Positions 62,273 to 64,000 of a stretch of DNA of 64,000 nt are shown one piece after another. Position 1 is the first letter of the stretch; every line of letters begins with the position of its first letter. The translations under genes and the position numbers were made by a program. The notes under the pieces were generated by a model. It was not told the origin of the DNA and did not search any database. It saw only the letters and a program-made list of their open reading frames with translations. Source of the DNA: Eremomyces bilateralis CBS 781.70 (lineage: Eukaryota; Ascomycota; Dothideomycetes; Eremomycetales; Eremomycetaceae); contig NW_022985110.1 of NCBI RefSeq assembly GCF_010015585.1, forward strand, positions 1 to 64,000, given 5' to 3'.

Positions 62273-63928
62273 ATGGCCAAGAATATCATCGTCCAGCCAT
62301 CTCCACTCGGGGGACGCGGAGTATTCGCCAGCAAATCCTTCAGCCCTGGTGAAGAGCTCTTTACGGTATCTCGACCTCTATTGTCATCGCTTGATGGCAT
62401 ACGACTTCACGATACGTGCGTGAATTGCCTAAAATGGGATGGCGATGCGACTATTGGCGTTCAAGAGACTCCTTTAGAGTCTACTCTGAAGGCTTGCAGC
62501 GGGTGCAAAATATTCAAGTATTGCCGCAAGGTATGTGCTTTTCGAACTGAAAATTTTGAGATGCAAATGTTTCATCGCTCGCCGACTGTGGTGGATAGAT
62601 AGTCAAACTGGTCCTGGAGATTACATTGTCCTTCCGTTTTGCATACGTTGATCTTCGGGTTCACGTAGAGGTGCTAACTCCGTTTCCCAGGAGTGTCAAA
62701 GAGAGCACTGGAGACTTATCCACAAGGTTCAATGTCCTTTCATCAGCAAACAAAAGAGATATCAAGATTATCCTGCCTCTGTGCGGGGCACGATGGACCT
62801 GCTCCTCATGATTCCCAATCTTCAACTCCCGCAGAAACAAGCAATCGGAGAGCTCCTCTCACATATTGAGGAGCGAAGCAAAGGGGGTGAATGGGAGACG
62901 ACCCAAGTCCTTGCCGTAGCGGCTTGCAAATTCGCTAAACGGCCAGACAACGACGCGGCCTTTGCTCTATCATTATACTGCAAGGTAGGTTAGAGAATGG
63001 ATAGGGGAGACACCACTGACAGAACCAGGTCATGACAAATGCCATCACCTTGGTTGGCAAAACTCTCGATCCACTGGGACTTTGCGTGGATCTTTTTGTA
63101 TCCTGTATCAACCATTCCTGCGATCCGAACGTATTCTTTGTCATGGATGGCCAGGCACTCTCCGCACGCTGCCTCAAGAAGATACAGGAAGGTGATGAAT
63201 TATCTATTTCATATGTGGAGCCCACCAATCCGACGATGATCAGACGTAAGGAGTTGAAAGAGAAATTCTTCTTCGACTGCAAGTGCCCAAAGTGTCTGAA
63301 CGAAGGAAATACTCCCGAGGATCGATTCCAAGGCGACAGCTCGACGGATGGGCCAGCGAAGAGGGTACAAGACGAGGCCTTCAACACCCTGTTTTCTGTG
63401 AGACGTGGAAAGGTTCTTCCGGAAAAGATCATTTCGGAACTGAAGAGGGCACTCGATCTCTGCCAACGAAGCGGTTTCTTCTCAATCGAGCGGCAGCCAA
63501 TACCTTCCATCTGCAGCGATCTCTACGTTGAACTCATGATGCAAGATCGTCACGACGAGTCATTTGAGCACGTATTCAAAATCTATACCGAAACCGATCC
63601 GAAATGGTATCCGAATTTTCATCCGGCACGTCTTGCCCATACCTATGTCCTAGCACGGTTGATGAAGTACTTCTGCTTCCAGCCTGGCCGCGAACCACAG
63701 GAACTAAGAGGCCATGACCTGCATCTGGTATATTACGGCCTCCTCCTTGAGATCGAGAGCAACCTCAACAAAAGCCACGGCCCGACTCATTCGTTCGCGA
63801 AAGGAGTGCGGGCGGAAATTAACATGCTTCGGGAAGAACTACAGCGCGATGCAATAGTCTCGATACATCGCGAGCTACCATCCATCATGACAGCGTTTCG
63901 TGGGCTGAAGAAGCAAATCACAAGGTGA
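62273..63928 (+). CDS. SET/MYND-domain protein (SMYD-like lysine methyltransferase)
   Basis: Exons 62273-62530, 62691-62984 and 63029-63928 join to 483 aa; an in-frame TTG at 62261 is not used. The SET domain is split in the SMYD manner: the first part (PSPLGGRGVFASKSFSPGEEL) is followed by a MYND zinc finger that crosses intron 1 (CVNCLKW, CSGCKIFKYC, then ECQREHW, HKVQC). The second SET part has INHSCDPN and GDELSISYV, and a post-SET cysteine cluster (CKCPKC). The C-terminal helical half resembles the TPR-like region of SMYD proteins. Intron 1 (160 nt) is longer than most here. Targets may be histone or non-histone lysines and cannot be inferred. Confidence 0.85.
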
Positions 63929-64000
63929 CGAGACGCAACAACCATTTCTGAAGCTAGAGTCTTTCGCAGCCTAGGAAATGATGAGATGCATGATGGGTGA
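63929..64000. other. 3' flank of the SET/MYND gene, window end
   Basis: 72 bp after the stop codon, nothing recognisable. Confidence 0.4.

Noticed and set aside
22190-63928. A secondary-metabolite or pathway cluster
   Set aside because: No polyketide or peptide synthetase, terpene or tailoring genes; the genes are conserved housekeeping loci of unrelated roles.

Overview
The window is nuclear DNA of a filamentous ascomycete (Pezizomycotina). The evidence is short GT-AG introns of 43-70 nt, fungal-type housekeeping genes with few introns, a TamA/Dal81-type Zn2Cys6 regulator, a secreted M14 carboxypeptidase, a Spherulin-4 domain protein and a GPI-anchored small secreted protein. I cannot name the genus. 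It has three zones. All family assignments come from reading the translated sequence; no database search was run.

Zone 1 (1-5.8 kb) holds two divergent, lineage-restricted genes: a large secreted metallopeptidase/Spherulin-4/FN3-like chimera on the minus strand (486-4115) and an uncharacterised GC-rich ORF on the plus strand (4613-5371). They lie between two nearly identical LTR fragments in direct orientation (1-108 and 5614-5805).

Zone 2 (5.6-22.1 kb) is a nested island of mobile and virus-like DNA. From left to right it contains: an LTR; a gypsy 3' remnant (integrase piece plus LTR); a 1.46 kb element with 140-bp inverted LTR-like ends and internal minisatellites; a lone small GPI-protein gene; a tandem block of two single-gene segments (a capsid-like protein and a 234-aa partner) that share a hairpin-bearing common region, like an integrated multipartite circular ssDNA mycovirus; and a 6.3 kb DNA transposon with 120-bp terminal inverted repeats, a decayed intron-rich MULE-like transposase, and an oppositely oriented intron-rich second gene. 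That transposon carries about 34 copies of CATATG, many of them around intron branch sites. The island ends in an inverted LTR copy just beyond the 3' end of cue3.

Zone 3 (22.1-64 kb) is compact conserved gene space. In order: Cue3/ASCC2-like ribosome-quality-control factor (-), ribosomal protein S20 (+), Dhr2-like DEAH helicase (+), Kel3-like kelch protein (-), NAD(P)H-hydrate dehydratase (+), AB-hydrolase-associated lipase (-), Erv46 (-), TamA/Dal81 (-), Fat1-type acyl-CoA synthetase (-), M14 carboxypeptidase (-), Brr2 (+), a She3-like coiled-coil protein (+), Tpa1/Ofd1 prolyl hydroxylase (+), mitochondrial thiamine pyrophosphate carrier (-), gamma-butyrobetaine dioxygenase-like enzyme (+) and a SET/MYND protein (+). 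These do not form a pathway cluster. Several have RNA or ribosome roles (Cue3, S20, Dhr2, Brr2, Tpa1/Ofd1), but this looks like ordinary synteny.

The most unusual content is in Zone 2: the shared-sequence introns of the 6.3 kb transposon, and the two-segment, shared-origin virus-like array with no recognisable Rep.
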